The translations under genes were made by a program, and so were the position numbers. The notes under the pieces are model-generated. The model saw only the letters and a list, made by a program, of their open reading frames with translations. It ran no database searches and was not told the origin of the DNA. A stretch of DNA of 64,000 nt from Pseudoscleropodium purum (Eukaryota > Streptophyta > Bryopsida > Hypnales > Brachytheciaceae): contig OZ017800.1 of assembly GCA_963969395.1 (NCBI GenBank), positions 620,001 through 684,000 on the forward strand, in the 5' to 3' direction. Each line of letters begins with the position of its first letter. Position 1 is the first letter of the stretch. Positions 36,165 through 49,000 of this stretch are shown one piece after another.

Positions 36165-38390
36165 TCACGAACTCTTCAAACCTGTCAGCGCTTCCTTCGT
36201 TGCCGCTGCAACCACCGCGTCAGATGCATTCGGTAAATAGTAGTACTTCCCTTGTGCCACTCGAGCAATTTCTTTGGCGAATCCCGTAGAGACGAACTTG
36301 TTTTCTGTATCTATAACCAGCAATGACATGCCCGCCTTAAAAATCTTGCCCGCCACGTCCAGTATCTCGTCCTTGAGATCTGCTTGCGAGGGCCTCGGAG
36401 CGTCAGGCTTGTTGGCCTCCTCGTCTCCCGTCGACTTCTTCAGGGAAACGTTGGCTCTCCCATCAGTGATAGCCACAATCATAATTCGTCCTACATCCCC
36501 GCTCTTCTCGGCGTTCATGCCAACCCTCACAGCGGTCGTCAATCCGTGAGCCAGTGGAGACCCACCACCACAAGGAAGCCTGTCCAGACGATTCCTAGCC
36601 ATGGCAATTGATCGAGAAGGAGGTAGCAGAACCTCAGCCTCGTTTCCACGGAAGGGAATGATGGAGACCTGATCTCTGCTTGTGTAGCTGTCGGCCAAGA
36701 GCTGCATCGCAGCACCTTTCGCATTGTTCATCCTGTTCAAGGCCATGCTGCCACTGGCATCGACCACGAAAATCACCAACGCACCAGCTTTACGGGCCAT
36801 TCGTTTGGACCTCATGTCCCCTTGCTCCACAAACACTTTCCGATCCTCCCCCGCTTCTAAAGCCTTTTGCCGCCGCAGCTTCTGATAAGGCGCGGCCGCA
36901 CGCAATGTCGCATCTACAGCCAGTCTCCGGACTTGCCCCTTGGGGATCATGGGTTTAATATACCGACCCCGATCCTCGGAGAAAATTACATTCTTAGCAC
37001 GCCCTGCCTTGCCGCGCCTTCGGTTCATCTGCTGCGCAAAAAACAAGAGCTGAGGATCCACAAGGCCACCTTCAGCATCAAAAATAAATTCCTCCGGCAC
37101 TTCATTCTCCTGCTCTTCCTTCTCCTCTTCATCCTCCTTCTCCTCTTCTTCCTCTTTCTCGTCCTCCTTTTCGTCATTGCTCTGTGGTGGCGGGGGTGGA
37201 GGTGGAGGAGGCGGCGGCCCCTGGTCTGGAGGCATGTCCATAATCACAGAGCGTGGAAGGATAACCAATTCCACTGCTTTCTTCAGATCGTCCACTCCAA
37301 CTCTGTCCCGCCCTTCCAAAGCCGCCAATGCCTTGGCCACTCGAACCGCAGCAAGCTCCGCCCTATGGCCCTGGCATCCACCTCGAATCGCTTCCATGAC
37401 AATGTACTTCACCTGCTCTTTGCTAATAGTCACATCCTTCAACCATTCCCGAGCCAGCGTTACAGTCGTCTTCGCCACTTCGGTAGCTTCCGCCGACTCT
37501 CCCATCACCTTGGCCGCGACATTCTGAAAATCCGTCGCAATCTCCACGGCGCTCACTCGATCCTCGAACGACAAGGGCATGTCCGCGGTCAGATTGATCG
37601 CTACACGGTCGAGAAGGTGAGCGCGTACCTCGCCTTCCTCCGGGTTCCAAGTCGCAATCAGCAAGGGCCGGCAAGGATGCTTGAAACTCACGCCCTCTCG
37701 CTCCACAATGTTCACCCCCTCCGTCAACACGTTGAGCAGAAGATTACTAATCCCGTCATCGAGAAGGTTGAGCTCGTCCACATACAGCACGCCTCGATGG
37801 CACTCCGCGAGCAACCCCGGCTGGTAGACCGTCGTGCCGGTGCGCACGGACTCCTCCACATCTACAGAGCCGATGAGGCGGTCCTCCGTGACCCCGAGGG
37901 GAATCTGGATAAACGGCGCCTTAATAATCTCCGTCATCACGCTCCCGTCGTCGTTGTATTGAACTTGGTCCGCCAACCCTTCCTCCCAATCTTCTGGATT
38001 ATTGGGGTCCGCATTGCACACAGACCCGGCTACCACTTCCAGCGGCGGCAGAATGGCGTGCAATCCGCGCGCCATGATCGTCTTGGCCGTGCCCCGCCGC
38101 CCGGCGATGGCAATTCCGCCGATGGACTGGTCCACGGCGCCCAGCAGCAAGGCCGACTTGATGGCATCTTGGCCCACAACGGACGCCAACGGGAAGAACT
38201 GGCGCCCGAAGACGAGCTCCTGCTGCTGCCTCTCGTCAACGCGAGCCCCGCCATTACTGTTGCTGCCGGCCACTTCCAAAGTGGCCGCGGCCTGGCAGTG
38301 CAACGACCAGGATGACCTCCTCGGGAGATGATACCTGACCCTGCAAGCCGGGGCTGCTGCGATGGCCATGGCAAGCTGAAGGGACGCCAT
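36165..38390 (-). CDS. CHLD: Magnesium chelatase subunit D, intronless
   Basis: A single frame of 741 codons; start is the ATG at 38390 (the frame extends a little upstream only to a TTG). CHLD works with CHLI and CHLH in the plastid to insert Mg2+ into protoporphyrin IX, the first committed chlorophyll step. The first ~35 residues look like a transit peptide. The AAA+ part has GRRGTAKT at about 97-104 and [12 protein letters not shown] at about 201-212. A Pro-11 tract then a Glu/Lys-rich acidic linker spans about 390-432. The C-terminal integrin-I/VWA domain has a MIDAS motif DASGSMA at about 544-550 and TDGRANVSL at about 642. Length fits plant CHLD (about 750). Vascular-plant CHLD genes have many introns; this copy has none, suggesting a retrocopy or intron loss. 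No stop or frameshift disrupts it, and no 3' poly(A) trace is visible. Confidence 0.97.
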   Translation of the reverse strand: MASLQLAMAIAAAPACRVRYHLPRRSSWSLHCQAAATLEVAGSNSNGGARVDERQQQELVFGRQFFPLASVVGQDAIKSALLLGAVDQSIGGIAIAGRRGTAKTIMARGLHAILPPLEVVAGSVCNADPNNPEDWEEGLADQVQYNDDGSVMTEIIKAPFIQIPLGVTEDRLIGSVDVEESVRTGTTVYQPGLLAECHRGVLYVDELNLLDDGISNLLLNVLTEGVNIVEREGVSFKHPCRPLLIATWNPEEGEVRAHLLDRVAINLTADMPLSFEDRVSAVEIATDFQNVAAKVMGESAEATEVAKTTVTLAREWLKDVTISKEQVKYIVMEAIRGGCQGHRAELAAVRVAKALAALEGRDRVGVDDLKKAVELVILPRSVIMDMPPDQGPPPPPPPPPPPQSNDEKEDEKEEEEEKEDEEEKEEQENEVPEEFIFDAEGGLVDPQLLFFAQQMNRRRGKAGRAKNVIFSEDRGRYIKPMIPKGQVRRLAVDATLRAAAPYQKLRRQKALEAGEDRKVFVEQGDMRSKRMARKAGALVIFVVDASGSMALNRMNNAKGAAMQLLADSYTSRDQVSIIPFRGNEAEVLLPPSRSIAMARNRLDRLPCGGGSPLAHGLTTAVRVGMNAEKSGDVGRIMIVAITDGRANVSLKKSTGDEEANKPDAPRPSQADLKDEILDVAGKIFKAGMSLLVIDTENKFVSTGFAKEIARVAQGKYYYLPNASDAVVAAATKEALTGLKSS

Positions 38391-39480
38391 AGCTGCGCTG
38401 CCCAACCTCCCGATGAGACCTTGAAGCTTGCTGCTGCCGCATTGGATGTTACGGAGGGCTTGCTGCTTCCCCGTGGTGGGGTTTGCAATTAATTGAGCAT
38501 CACAGCGCCAGCGTCAGGGTGCGAGGAGGCGGAAGACAAGCAAGCACAAGGCAAACGGATAACGTAGAGTCTGATGAGCTTAAACCCCGGCCCTGCTCAC
38601 CTCAGGGTTTCGGGAGACGTTGACCTTGAAATGACGGACTGGTGACCGTGGAGGAGAAGAGGGAAGTGGACCTAAAACCGGGCGGTGACATTCAATCGAG
38701 TCCCTGGACTCCTGTTTGCAACATTTGCACTCAATTCGTGTTGGGTTCTGAGATTCGAACTGAGAGGATCCCGGAAAGCACTAGAAGTGAGGGAAAACAA
38801 GAAGGCTGAGGAATTTGTGGCGTGATTGAAGAGGAGGTATATTTTTTTTTGCAGCTGCGAAAGAATTGACAGAAGAATTGCACATGGATTGGCAGAGAAT
38901 TCCTGAAGATGGATTCAGAAAAGGCAACAGTAATGCACTTTGCACATGCCCAAAAAAATCAAGAGATTGATGGAGAATCTTCACAGCGCACACCTTGTCT
39001 TCCATTAGCGAAAGCAAAGTACAAAAATCGGAACAGTACAGTAGCTATGAGATGTAATCCACCTTTCCTCCGTTCATTCCGCCTGCTTCTGAAATGACAA
39101 AGATGCAGCAAAGATGCAACCGGGTGCTTGAAGAAGGCATTTCTACTTTTAAGAAAACAAACTTGGTCGTCAAGTTCCACGAAGAAATTCAAAATATTCT
39201 CGGAAGAATAGTGCGGCAATGGAAGACCCACATCATGGGAGAATAGTGCAGCATCGTGTATGATATTCCCCCTTCGCCATTCGAACATCTTCCTCTGGAA
39301 AAACGTCTGTTCACTGTGAATTCTTCGACACTTTTTGTTGTCCACTCAAAACTTACTTTGAACTTCTCGATATGAAGAGAATCTCGTACAAGCTGTTCTG
39401 TACTCCCCATTGCAACAGACACTTTATTTATGTCTCCCTTCTTTGAAGACTGGAGTTTTTTTATCTATTTTTTATCCCCA
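38391..39480 (-). promoter_or_regulatory. 5' flank of CHLD
   Basis: About 1 kb of mixed composition between the CHLD start codon and repeat copy C; presumably leader and promoter. No separate gene is supported. At its far edge (39436-39478) lies a segment shared with 58672-58713. Confidence 0.45.
39436..39478 (+). repeat. Short shared segment, copy 1
   Basis: CTTCTTTGAAGACTGGAGTT followed by a T-rich 'tatctattttttatc' matches CTTCTTTGAAGACCGGAGTT 'tatctatctttttgtctatc' at 58672-58713, with weaker similarity just upstream. Both copies sit at a junction between AT-rich DNA and a gene flank. Confidence 0.7.
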
Positions 39481-39492
39481 TATATATATATG

Positions 39493-41712
39493 TATGGAAG
39501 TCTGCATGTTGATTTCAAATGTAAAAAGTGGAAGTGGAAATAATGGTGTAATGGTATGCTAAATTTGGTGCTCATCCATACTGTACTCCACAACAAATTT
39601 TGTATATTGATATTGCAAGGCAATTGGTTGGAAACTTTGTGCATTACTCATTAATTTGACCTTTTCAAGGTTGTAGCCATACAAAGATCAATTTTTTTGT
39701 AATGTTCTATATAAGTTTTATTAGATATATTCTAGTATTCCAAGATCATTATTTTGGAATGCAATAACTATTGTATCATGTGTAGAAGTATAAGATTCTA
39801 ACATTTATCCTATTTGTGCAAAAGTTATACATTTGAATTGTTTCCTCATTATTCAAAATTATATACTTGGATTCATTACTATTTTATTCTCTTATGGAAT
39901 TTGAAGTAAATACTACTATTGGAAAGGTACATGGTAGAACTTCTAACAAACCTCATTCTTTAAGTAATAAATGTTACTTCTGAAGTAATAAACCTCTGTG
40001 AGGTACTATTGATAGCTTGTATTGGTCCATGTTACATTCTAAATGTAAAAGTAATGGTTATACAATTGCAATAAATGACTGCCGCTTAACCACCTTCCAA
40101 AAGTGAAAATGAGAACATCTTGTACTGTACCTAGACTTGATGTTCTTTGTTTGTATAGTTAACTTTGAAAAACCAATGTGGACTCATTAATGCAATGACT
40201 GTGAACTTTATTAATAGAATGACCTTTGTTGATTTTAATAACCTATCTAATTAGTAACATGTTGGATTGGTCTCAACCCTCTTGCTTTATAGAAGTTCTT
40301 TTGTAGTCTAAATGTACTTGAAATGAACATTTCAAAAAATGATTTCAAAGTTCAATGCTCATAATAGTAAAATGTACAATTCTTGATGCTTGTCTCCAAC
40401 ATTAGTAATTATGCCTCAAACTACCCCAATAAACATCCTAATGCAGCATTATATGCATCCAATACAAAGTGATGATTTTTTTCTTACACTTTGAGATTGA
40501 TAGATAATTGTGAAGCAAAATGCAAGTGGTTGTATAAATCTTGGGAAGCACAAATGAATTAGTTATTAAATTGAAATGACTTTGAAGTTGCTATCTAAAT
40601 TTAAATTATTTTATTAAAAATAAAATAAAAATCTCTAGATATTCCTTGCTTTACTAAAACACTCTCACTATTGGAATTGACAATTCTTGATTTCAACTCA
40701 AATTTTCTAGTGCTTTAGGTATATCTTCATTACATGCTTCTTTTTATTCATTAATGCTAGTGTATGAACTTACAAATGTAAGTCTACAAGCCTTGAGTCT
40801 AAGTGTAAGTAGGTACCTTACAACCATTGAAGATGCTGATAACATATGTATCTATAATATAAGTACTATATGACCATGGAAGGCACCTATAGCATACTTA
40901 GGTGCTTAGGCTTGTAGGCTCATGGACTTAAGATTTTAGGCTCACATGCTAGCAATCTTTTCTTTTCATTTAGTTTTCTTAAAAGTTCATGTGATTTTTT
41001 GATGGAATTTTTTTCCTTATGTTTTCTCAACTCATTTTTCAACATCATATCAAAATGCACAAATTTGTTGAATACAAATGTTTTATACAAATTGTTTAAA
41101 TAAAAAATTTCACCATTTCAAAGGAATGGAAATGTTAAGTCTCAAAGTTTGCAAACTATGATCTTGCTAATCTATAGTGAAGCTCACATGAAATTTTTTG
41201 ACAAGATAAATTAAACAAGTTACTTACCTAAAACATTCTAAATAATTTTGAATTCACCAAATCATTGAAAAAAATGCAGATTTTAGCCTTAATCTGGGAA
41301 AGAGTATTTTGAAGCACTTTTATGATTCAAAACGCCATGAAATTTTAGGGATTAAATATCATTTTCACTTAAAATTTGGCCTTCATTTACCCAGAACCAA
41401 TGTTTTTTTCATTCATGCAATGTAAAATTCCATATGTAGACAATGGGACCATTAAAAAATTATTCTAAAAATTAATACAATTTTTTTAGGAAAATTACAT
41501 TTTCAAAATTTGATTTTGATTTGTGGAGGACGAGATGGAGAAAAAAAATGTGAGCAAATAATTCTATTTAAGCATGTGTTGAACTTACAATTTGTAAAAA
41601 TATGAAATTATTTGACAAGCACATGCCAATTTGTGTCTACCTATAGTAAGTCCCCATAGCATTGGAATGTTAGGGTATGGCTAGGGAGGATTGATCCCCT
41701 CATTGCCTTTTA
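39493..41712 (+). repeat. Dispersed repeat family R, copy C (right of CHLD)
   Basis: Collinear with copy B (31463-34060), same orientation, lacking the 251-bp MITE but retaining the older one at about 40747-40952. It ends in the GATTGATCCCCTCATTGCC end of the small MITE family. Confidence 0.88.
40747..40952. mobile_element. Related MITE inside repeat R, copy C
   Basis: Orthologous in position to the element at 33122-33316: ends GCTAGTGTATGAACTTACAA and TTAGGCTCACATGCTAGC, with 'tctataatataag' interior. Confidence 0.68.
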
Positions 41713-41984
41713 TGCTTGCCGTATCTTTCACATTTTCATTTTTACTAGTACTTCATATTTCCACCCTCCATTGCCTCCAAATGTTTATAAAAATCAATTC
41801 ATAAATAGGTTTTTAAATTAATAAAGAACCAATTGTCTTACTTTTTAATTTCATCATTACAAAAACAACTAATATTTGAATTCTAAATTGTTATCTAAAA
41901 TACAAAAGTATGAATACATAAAATGGAATATGAGCAATTATAATAGCAACCAATTTTACATACTTAGAGGGTTTGGATAATATG

Positions 41985-42432
41985 TAAATTAAATTTTAAG
42001 AAAATCTTAGTAAAGAGTTTGAAAAATCTTGGTAGAGAGTTTTTTTAAAGAATGAAAATCAAGTGTATTATAAATTATTTTCCCCCCTAGACTCTCCACT
42101 CAATTCTTCAACATAGTTTAAAAAAAATTCAAAGTCTTTAGTGCAAGTTTTTTCTATAAATAGTTGTCAAAGTCATCCAAAATTGAAAGTTAATTGAAAG
42201 TTTAAAAAAAAATTCCAACTTTGAATGCTAATATCTTCCAATCTGCATAGTCAAACTTCATAAAATTTTGACCACATGATTTGAGACAAGTGAAGTACAA
42301 GATCCTATGGTTAGACTCTTCAAAAAGTAATTGTTTTTTCCGTGGATGAATGTAGCAGGAATGGCAATTTTGTGTGGCTTTTAACAGAAAAATGTTTTGA
42401 CACAAAAATGGCCTTGGGACATTAGGGGTTAA
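41985..42432 (-). mobile_element. piggyBac-like TTAA element, partial inverted copy
   Basis: Reading the minus strand from 42432: TTAA CCCCTAATGTCCCAAGG, then the 'accataggatcttgtacttc' region and 'agatattagcattcaaagtt', collinear with 5677-6090. The other half is missing. Confidence 0.75.
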
Positions 42433-43522
42433 ATCCATGAAGTTAGAATATATACCCCAAATTTCCATAAACCTTAGTGTAAATTTATGCAAATGAGAAC
42501 ACCTATTACATAATTCAAAACTTGGTTTTAAAGAATAATACAAGGTGAATGGCGAAGGATATACTTTTCTCACAAAAAAGCCCATAATTTGATTACCCTA
42601 GCAAACTCTTCACAATTGAGCTACAATCTTGAGTGATACTATGACAAAGAAAGAAATTCTTTGGAAACAACATAAAAATTGAAGGTATTGGTTATAAAAC
42701 CAATAGCCACTTATAAGATGCACACTAGAAATGGTTGTCTAACAGTATATTATAAGCATTGCTTTAGTAGTCAGCTCAAAGATGCAAAATTTTCACTACT
42801 ATTTTGCTCTAATTTCACTTCCGTTCATTTTCAATGACTCAAGTCATTAGTTTCCAGAAAGAAGTTGGTTTTAACATATTCCAATATCTATTCTTGGAGT
42901 TGCTACAAAGCTATCGTAACTAAGTATGGTGGAGATTAGCTTGCTAAGCAGCTCAATTCAAATTGAGCATTTCTCGTAAACTTATTGGTGATTTAAACGT
43001 GCACATTTGGACACCTAGCATAGGTTTCTCAATTACAATAGTCAAGACTTTGTGGCATTGATTTACAATAAATTTGTACAAGAGTTTGTCATTGGTCTCC
43101 TTAGAGTAAGCTAAATGAATTACTATGAGACTTGCTTGAATAATCACTACTCATGGGTTGGGTAAATTTTGCTATGCTTACAATCTTGTACAAATGTTAG
43201 CAAGAGATTTTCTCTTCATTCGGCACATTTGGTGTTCTTACCTCAAGAAGCATATCACTAATATACAATCAACAAGAGGCAGACCTAGTGGAGGTATCCC
43301 ATCATCACTTCATATTGAATTTGTTCTTACCAAGTCAAACAATCCTTAGTCTAGTCACCACTACTGCCTTTTCGTTTGAAATCCAACCTTTTTTTGGAAC
43401 CTTTGACCTTAAACATTGGCACATGCAATGAAAGGTATGTACATCAGAAAAAAACAGACCTCAAGTGAGGATGGTGGCAAACATTTCAATCCTACATGCA
43501 TCAATTGGAAAAGCTGGATGTG
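42433..43522. other. Intergenic DNA
   Basis: No gene seen between the truncated TTAA element and the 3' end of the INCENP-like pseudogene. Confidence 0.55.
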
Positions 43523-45000
43523 CTAGTAGATCATGATTGAAGATGTAGGCAAAAATGACAAATCTGAAAGAAAAAGAGTATATACCCTCATCAAGACTAC
43601 ATGAGCTTGCCTTGACAAAAATGTCATCTAGATCCTGCTCAAGCTGTCTTATGAGTTGCTGCAACATGTTTTCTTTTCTATGTACAGAAATATGTCAGAT
43701 TATTCGATTCTTGATATCCTTAAAAATCTTATATAGACAAAGGGGTAATTATATAACTGAATGCTTGGTAGGCAATTACAATGTCCATACCTTGCCCATA
43801 GTGGAATCGATTTCTGGGAACGCCTCTCCTCTTCCTTGGAATCTTTGTCTTCGGAGTCGCAAAAAGGAGAAATCTCATACAATGGCTCTCCTTGTCCAAT
43901 CACTCTTCCTGGAGGCTCTGAAATGCTAACCATCAAAGTGAGGTTGATGTCACAATTAAACACTCGATGAGCAATTCAATAGTTCTATATTGAGCAACTA
44001 AAAACAGTTCTATAGATGATTCAATCTTGGAAAAGTCATAAAATTTCTATTCTCAGTAGCATACAATTTGCTCTTATAATTCAAGCAAATAGATTTGCAA
44101 AGTCAACTTGCCCTTATAATTCAAGCAAATACACTTGCAAAGCCAACTTGCCTAGGTTGGCATGACTTGTTGCCTCCAACAACGGAGGTTAAGGTTTTTG
44201 AGCTAGATTGAATTTGAACGATGTTGATCCGATCTCTTAAGACTTTAGTTGTTGAACTACCACCGCTAGAGATCGCAATGGAAGCCAATGCAACATTTTC
44301 CAAAGCTTCAGGTGGTGTGCAAGACAAAGGCTTCCTAGACCCCAAAATTACGTTGGAAACACCAAAAACGAGCTCAGGTGTTGTGCGAGGTACTCACAGT
44401 GGAACCTGAGATTTTTGAATAGCTCCTGCCCGTTCTGCATTGTGTTGAAGGACTCCAAGTGGATGTCCTACTTAGCTCTGGGAACTAACTCTTTGAGGGT
44501 CAACAATGCTATTCACACCAGAATGGTAAGTGCTAATTACCTCCCCAATTCCCATAGCCATATGCAGTGAGGCCATGAAAGAGTGATAAGGACCAGTGGA
44601 AGGTATGGTAGGATCGTTTGAAGGCCGATGCATCTACATTATACAAGACACATATGTAGTATTACATACATTAAACTTGACTGCTAAGCAATGCAATATA
44701 ATAATGGGAGCAATTTACTTTCAAGAAAAAACTCATGTAGTAAAGATCATAAAGCAAGAAGTATACTCAATTGTAAATTATTTGAGCCTGAGATTAACAA
44801 GTGCTATTGGATGGTTTGGTAAGCTCCGACCTAGCTTGGTCCTAACTTGTAGAAACAAAAATTTCAGATCTAGACAGAATTTGAATAATGAATATCTGTA
44901 CAACTTGTTATTGCCCTTCATTTTCAAGGAGTTTCATTTGCTTGGTAGCCTCCTCTTTGCATTTTTGAGTGGCCTCTTTTTCCTCCAACCATGCAAGCTC

Positions 45001-45021
45001 TTTTTTTTTTTTTTTTTTTTT
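45001..45021. repeat. poly(T) tract in the pseudogene coiled coil
   Basis: Twenty-one T on the plus strand, read as an A run inside the Lys-rich coiled-coil sequence of the INCENP-like pseudogene. The frame is lost across it. Confidence 0.9.
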
Positions 45022-46039
45022 CTAACATTGTTTTACGTCTCTTTCTTTGTCCAAGTGTTTTTGTTGCTTTAGTTCCTCTTCAATAGCCTTCCGTTCTTTT
45101 TCCAACTCCTCCTGATTCAAGAAATACAGAAAGATGGAGGACATTTTAAATGGAAGGCATACACACTCTTCATTAAACTAAAGCTACACCAAAATGTACA
45201 CTCAAATGTAATGGTTGATATATCATTTAATTTAAATAACCAATAGTACTAGCCACCACAACCATGCTCCAAGATGAACGGGTTTTAAAAAAAAATTATT
45301 TGTGAAAAGATATTGTTTGTGAGAGGCTTCAACCAGAAAAACACAAAATTGCACAGATAAACGGGCTAATGACAACGACTACAGTGGAATACAAAATGGC
45401 TATTGAGATGTACCATAACTCTTTGCTTCTGTGTTTTCTTCTGTAATTCTAATCTTTGCCGTTCCTCCACCTCTCGATGAGCCTTCATAGCATCTTCTTG
45501 ACGTCTTCGTTTGTCCTCCCTTTCTTTTTTCTCTATAGCCTTATATTTATGTTTCCGAGTTGCATTCTCCACTTCTTTTTTCCTCCACTCTTCCTCTTTT
45601 CTACACTACTCCTCCAAAAGTCTCTCTTGTTTCTCTTGATCCATTTTAAATTTCAATTCATGCGTCTTCTTGACCTGTAATCACATGCCCTCAAATTGCT
45701 CAACAATTTCTCAAATCCAAATTAGGAGACTCAAAATTGATGCAACATAAGTCAATCTTTACGTTACCAAAAAATGATAACACCTATTCTTCTTTGCCAA
45801 AATAAATTGTGAGTATTTTGATCTCCACCCACTAGACCAAATATACACAACCAGGTTCTATATTGATTTTAAACTCTATGGGTAAGTAGGTCTGTAATAA
45901 CGAGCTACCTTCCAAGCAATGGAGCTTTTTACTAAGTCTACGGTTAATCCTAAGTGCAAATTTTTGGAAAAGAAAGAAAGTTCTAGGGTTAATACCAATG
46001 TCTAATAAATTTCTAACTTCCTTTGCTTCCAATGTTTTG

Positions 46040-49000
46040 TCCTACCCTAAATTAGTCAATAATTATCCAAATTTTAAGTGGAGTTGGTTTTGGAGTCCTA
46101 AAATTTAATCTTAATATATTCTAAAAATTATTCTATTAGAAGCTAGCCTTTCTATTTTTAAAGGGTTTATTTCTTTAATCTTTTTAGTTAATTTTAATCC
46201 TATTCTTAACATTAATTATTCCTATCTTTTTTAGTTCTAATTTTCTATCTTAGTTAAGTTAATTCAACTACTTCAAGTGTTTTAATGGAATTTGGAATTT
46301 TAAGTGAATTTTGACTGTTAACGATTCATCAAAATTCACCTTGGTCTTTATTGTCTTCCCTCATTGAAATAATTAAACTTCTAATTTCTTTGTTGATTCT
46401 ATCCCTAATTATTTTAAGTGTTGATTTCTTAGTTTATTTGTTAATTAAATTTTACGACACGTAGTGATTAAAATTTAATTGTTAGATTTTTGTTGGTTTA
46501 AATCTTGAATTGTTATTTGCTTTGGTGTGATAATTAATTTTCTATGGTTTAAAAGGTAAAGCATAAATTAATTTTTGCATCCAAAGTAAAGGTTATTTAT
46601 GAGAAATTTTAACTGTTGACTAGTTTGACAAATTTCAAATAATTCTTATTTACCATTGGGGATTCAAAACTTAATTATGTTTCTAACCCTTTTTTCTTTT
46701 ATCTTTAATTTTTCTCTTGAAATTCAATTTTAGGTAGGTTCTAAGATGCTTCCAAAATATTCTCTTGGATTATTCACTAATTTTTCATCTGTGGTTTAAG
46801 CTAACTTCATTCACTTACTATTTCTTTGATTTTTATTAGAATTTTATGGTTAACATCTTTTTAGAAAGCTATGGGAATTTCCTATGGGTTTTTCAACTCT
46901 AATTATGCTTTCAAAATAATTCTAAGGTCTAATTCTACTCCTACTTTCGGCCCTAGTTGTTAATTAAACTTAAAACTAAACGGAGAATTAAAACTCAATT
47001 AGAAAGTGGGGATTAAGTGATTACCTTGACCTCATCGATTGTTTTATGCTCAAGTTGTATCGTGAAGTCCATCCCTTGGTCGTGCTTGCGTTCTATTCAC
47101 TCCTTATTTTCGGTTCCTAACATTTGAGAATTTGTGGATTAGTGGTTATTCTACATGTTCTCTCCTTTGTTCCAATTTCAAATGTCTTTTCTTCTCTCTA
47201 TCTTAGTTTTGATTCCTCCTAGACTAATCTTATCCAAGGATATCCTAATTCTCTTCTATCTTTAAAAGTCTATAATAATTGTATTAATTTCTCTATCTTT
47301 TTTAATTTATTCTACCATATTCTATTTTAATACTATCCTTTTTTTTATGTGTTTTTCTTTCTTTTCTTTAAGGCCTTATTTTTCAAAAGTAAATCTTTAA
47401 AAATCTAATCTTTTAGAATGTGGCTAACCTATTTTGAAGTCAAATTCAAGCAAACTAAGCTAATTCTAACTTTTCCTTGATTTAACTAATTTCTAGAACT
47501 TCTTCAAAGTCAAATGATTCTTTAAGTTGTTTTTTATTCATTGACTTTGGCTCCTACCTTAAACTATGTCAAAAAATGCTTTTAAATCCAAAAAGTGTCT
47601 TACTTTGACTTTTTTGGCTTCTCTCTTTCTTCCACAACTTTGTATTAGTTTCAAGTTTGCAATTGTAAATCCAATCCTCTTTTGTCTAGTTGAGAACTTA
47701 CGTATTTGTAATTAATTGATGAGTTGATGCTTATGTATTTAGTCCCAGTTCCATTTTATGCTAGTCTGCAAGGAATTAATAACTGGACAGGATGAGCCTC
47801 GATTACAAAGGTCAAAGATTATTGAACTGGCCTATTGGACTAAGCAATTGTGACTCAACTGCTACTAGTATGCATTCGAATGGTGTCCACCTAGCTTACT
47901 AATTTGAACTATGGCTTGTCGGTTGACCTCCTTCTGTTGGGTTGACCCCTAGTTGGTTGAATTGGACCTCTCTATTGTGAAATTCAACCTCTAGCTGTTG
48001 ATTTGGAACTCTGACTTATTGATTTGGCCTCTTTATGTAAAACCTTAGCCGTGGTTGCTAGTTTTGGTCTCCTTGTTGTAAAATTCAGCCCTTGGCTTGC
48101 TATTGAATTTTGGCTTATTGATTAAACTCTAGCTGCTGATTGGGCCTCTTGGCTCCTTGGTAGATACTACAAATCAAATTTTCTCTGGTTTTTTGATAAA
48201 ACTAATATATGGTGGTTGTTGCCAAAGTGGTTTTAACATCCAAACTGAGGTCTTCGTATGGGGACCCTTTAATCTAATAAAAACACAGAAATTCCACAAA
48301 GGTGAGAAGCTTTGTCGTCTCCGGTTTAAGTTCATTTTTAAGACACAAATACTATAGGAAAATTATACTCACGGGCAAAGCTTCACCGTATTTGAGGGAT
48401 TAACCTCAAATTTTGGAACAATTTTGCAAGAGTTTCGTTACGTGAGACTTATGAGAGGTTGGTGTTAACCGATTCTCTCCAAAATAATACTCCTCATTCT
48501 CTCCGACCCACAAATTCTCTACCAAATCTTTGGAGGATATTCTCAAAAGTTGGAAATCCCACACAAAAAAAATTTAGTAGATGATGTGATCAATTTTCAA
48601 GACCAAGAAAATTTAGTATATAGATCTTTCAAGACACCAATGAGTTGCCAAACCATTTGAAAGGACCCCTATGTCTTTTGTAGGCTTAAAACAATAACAA
48701 AGAAGGAGCTAAATGCTTCAAAGTATTTCAACGATGATTGTTTTGATCTTAGAAGATCAAAGATCAAACGATGCCAACAAAATTGGCAAGGTACAAAATG
48801 CACAAAATTGGCCTCAAGTGACCACAAAAACAAGGAGCTCAGGACAAGTTGGTGGGTCTCAAACCACCCGAGAGATCTAGGGCTCTGACTACCGAAACAC
48901 AAATGAAAGAAAAGGGGTGCAAAGGGAGTTTGTGAGAGCCCTTTCATATGTTTTTGAGGCTTCCATTTATCTCCTTTTGTGGGAAAAACTACCTAAGTAA

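Noticed and set aside
36867..38315. A 482-codon open frame on the plus strand opposite CHLD
   Set aside because: It is antisense to a gene with clear domains, in GC-rich DNA where shadow frames are common, and its translation is Arg/His/Leu-rich without a domain.
38391..38405. Extension of CHLD to 38405
   Set aside because: The codon there is TTG; the ATG at 38390 opens a normal transit-like peptide.
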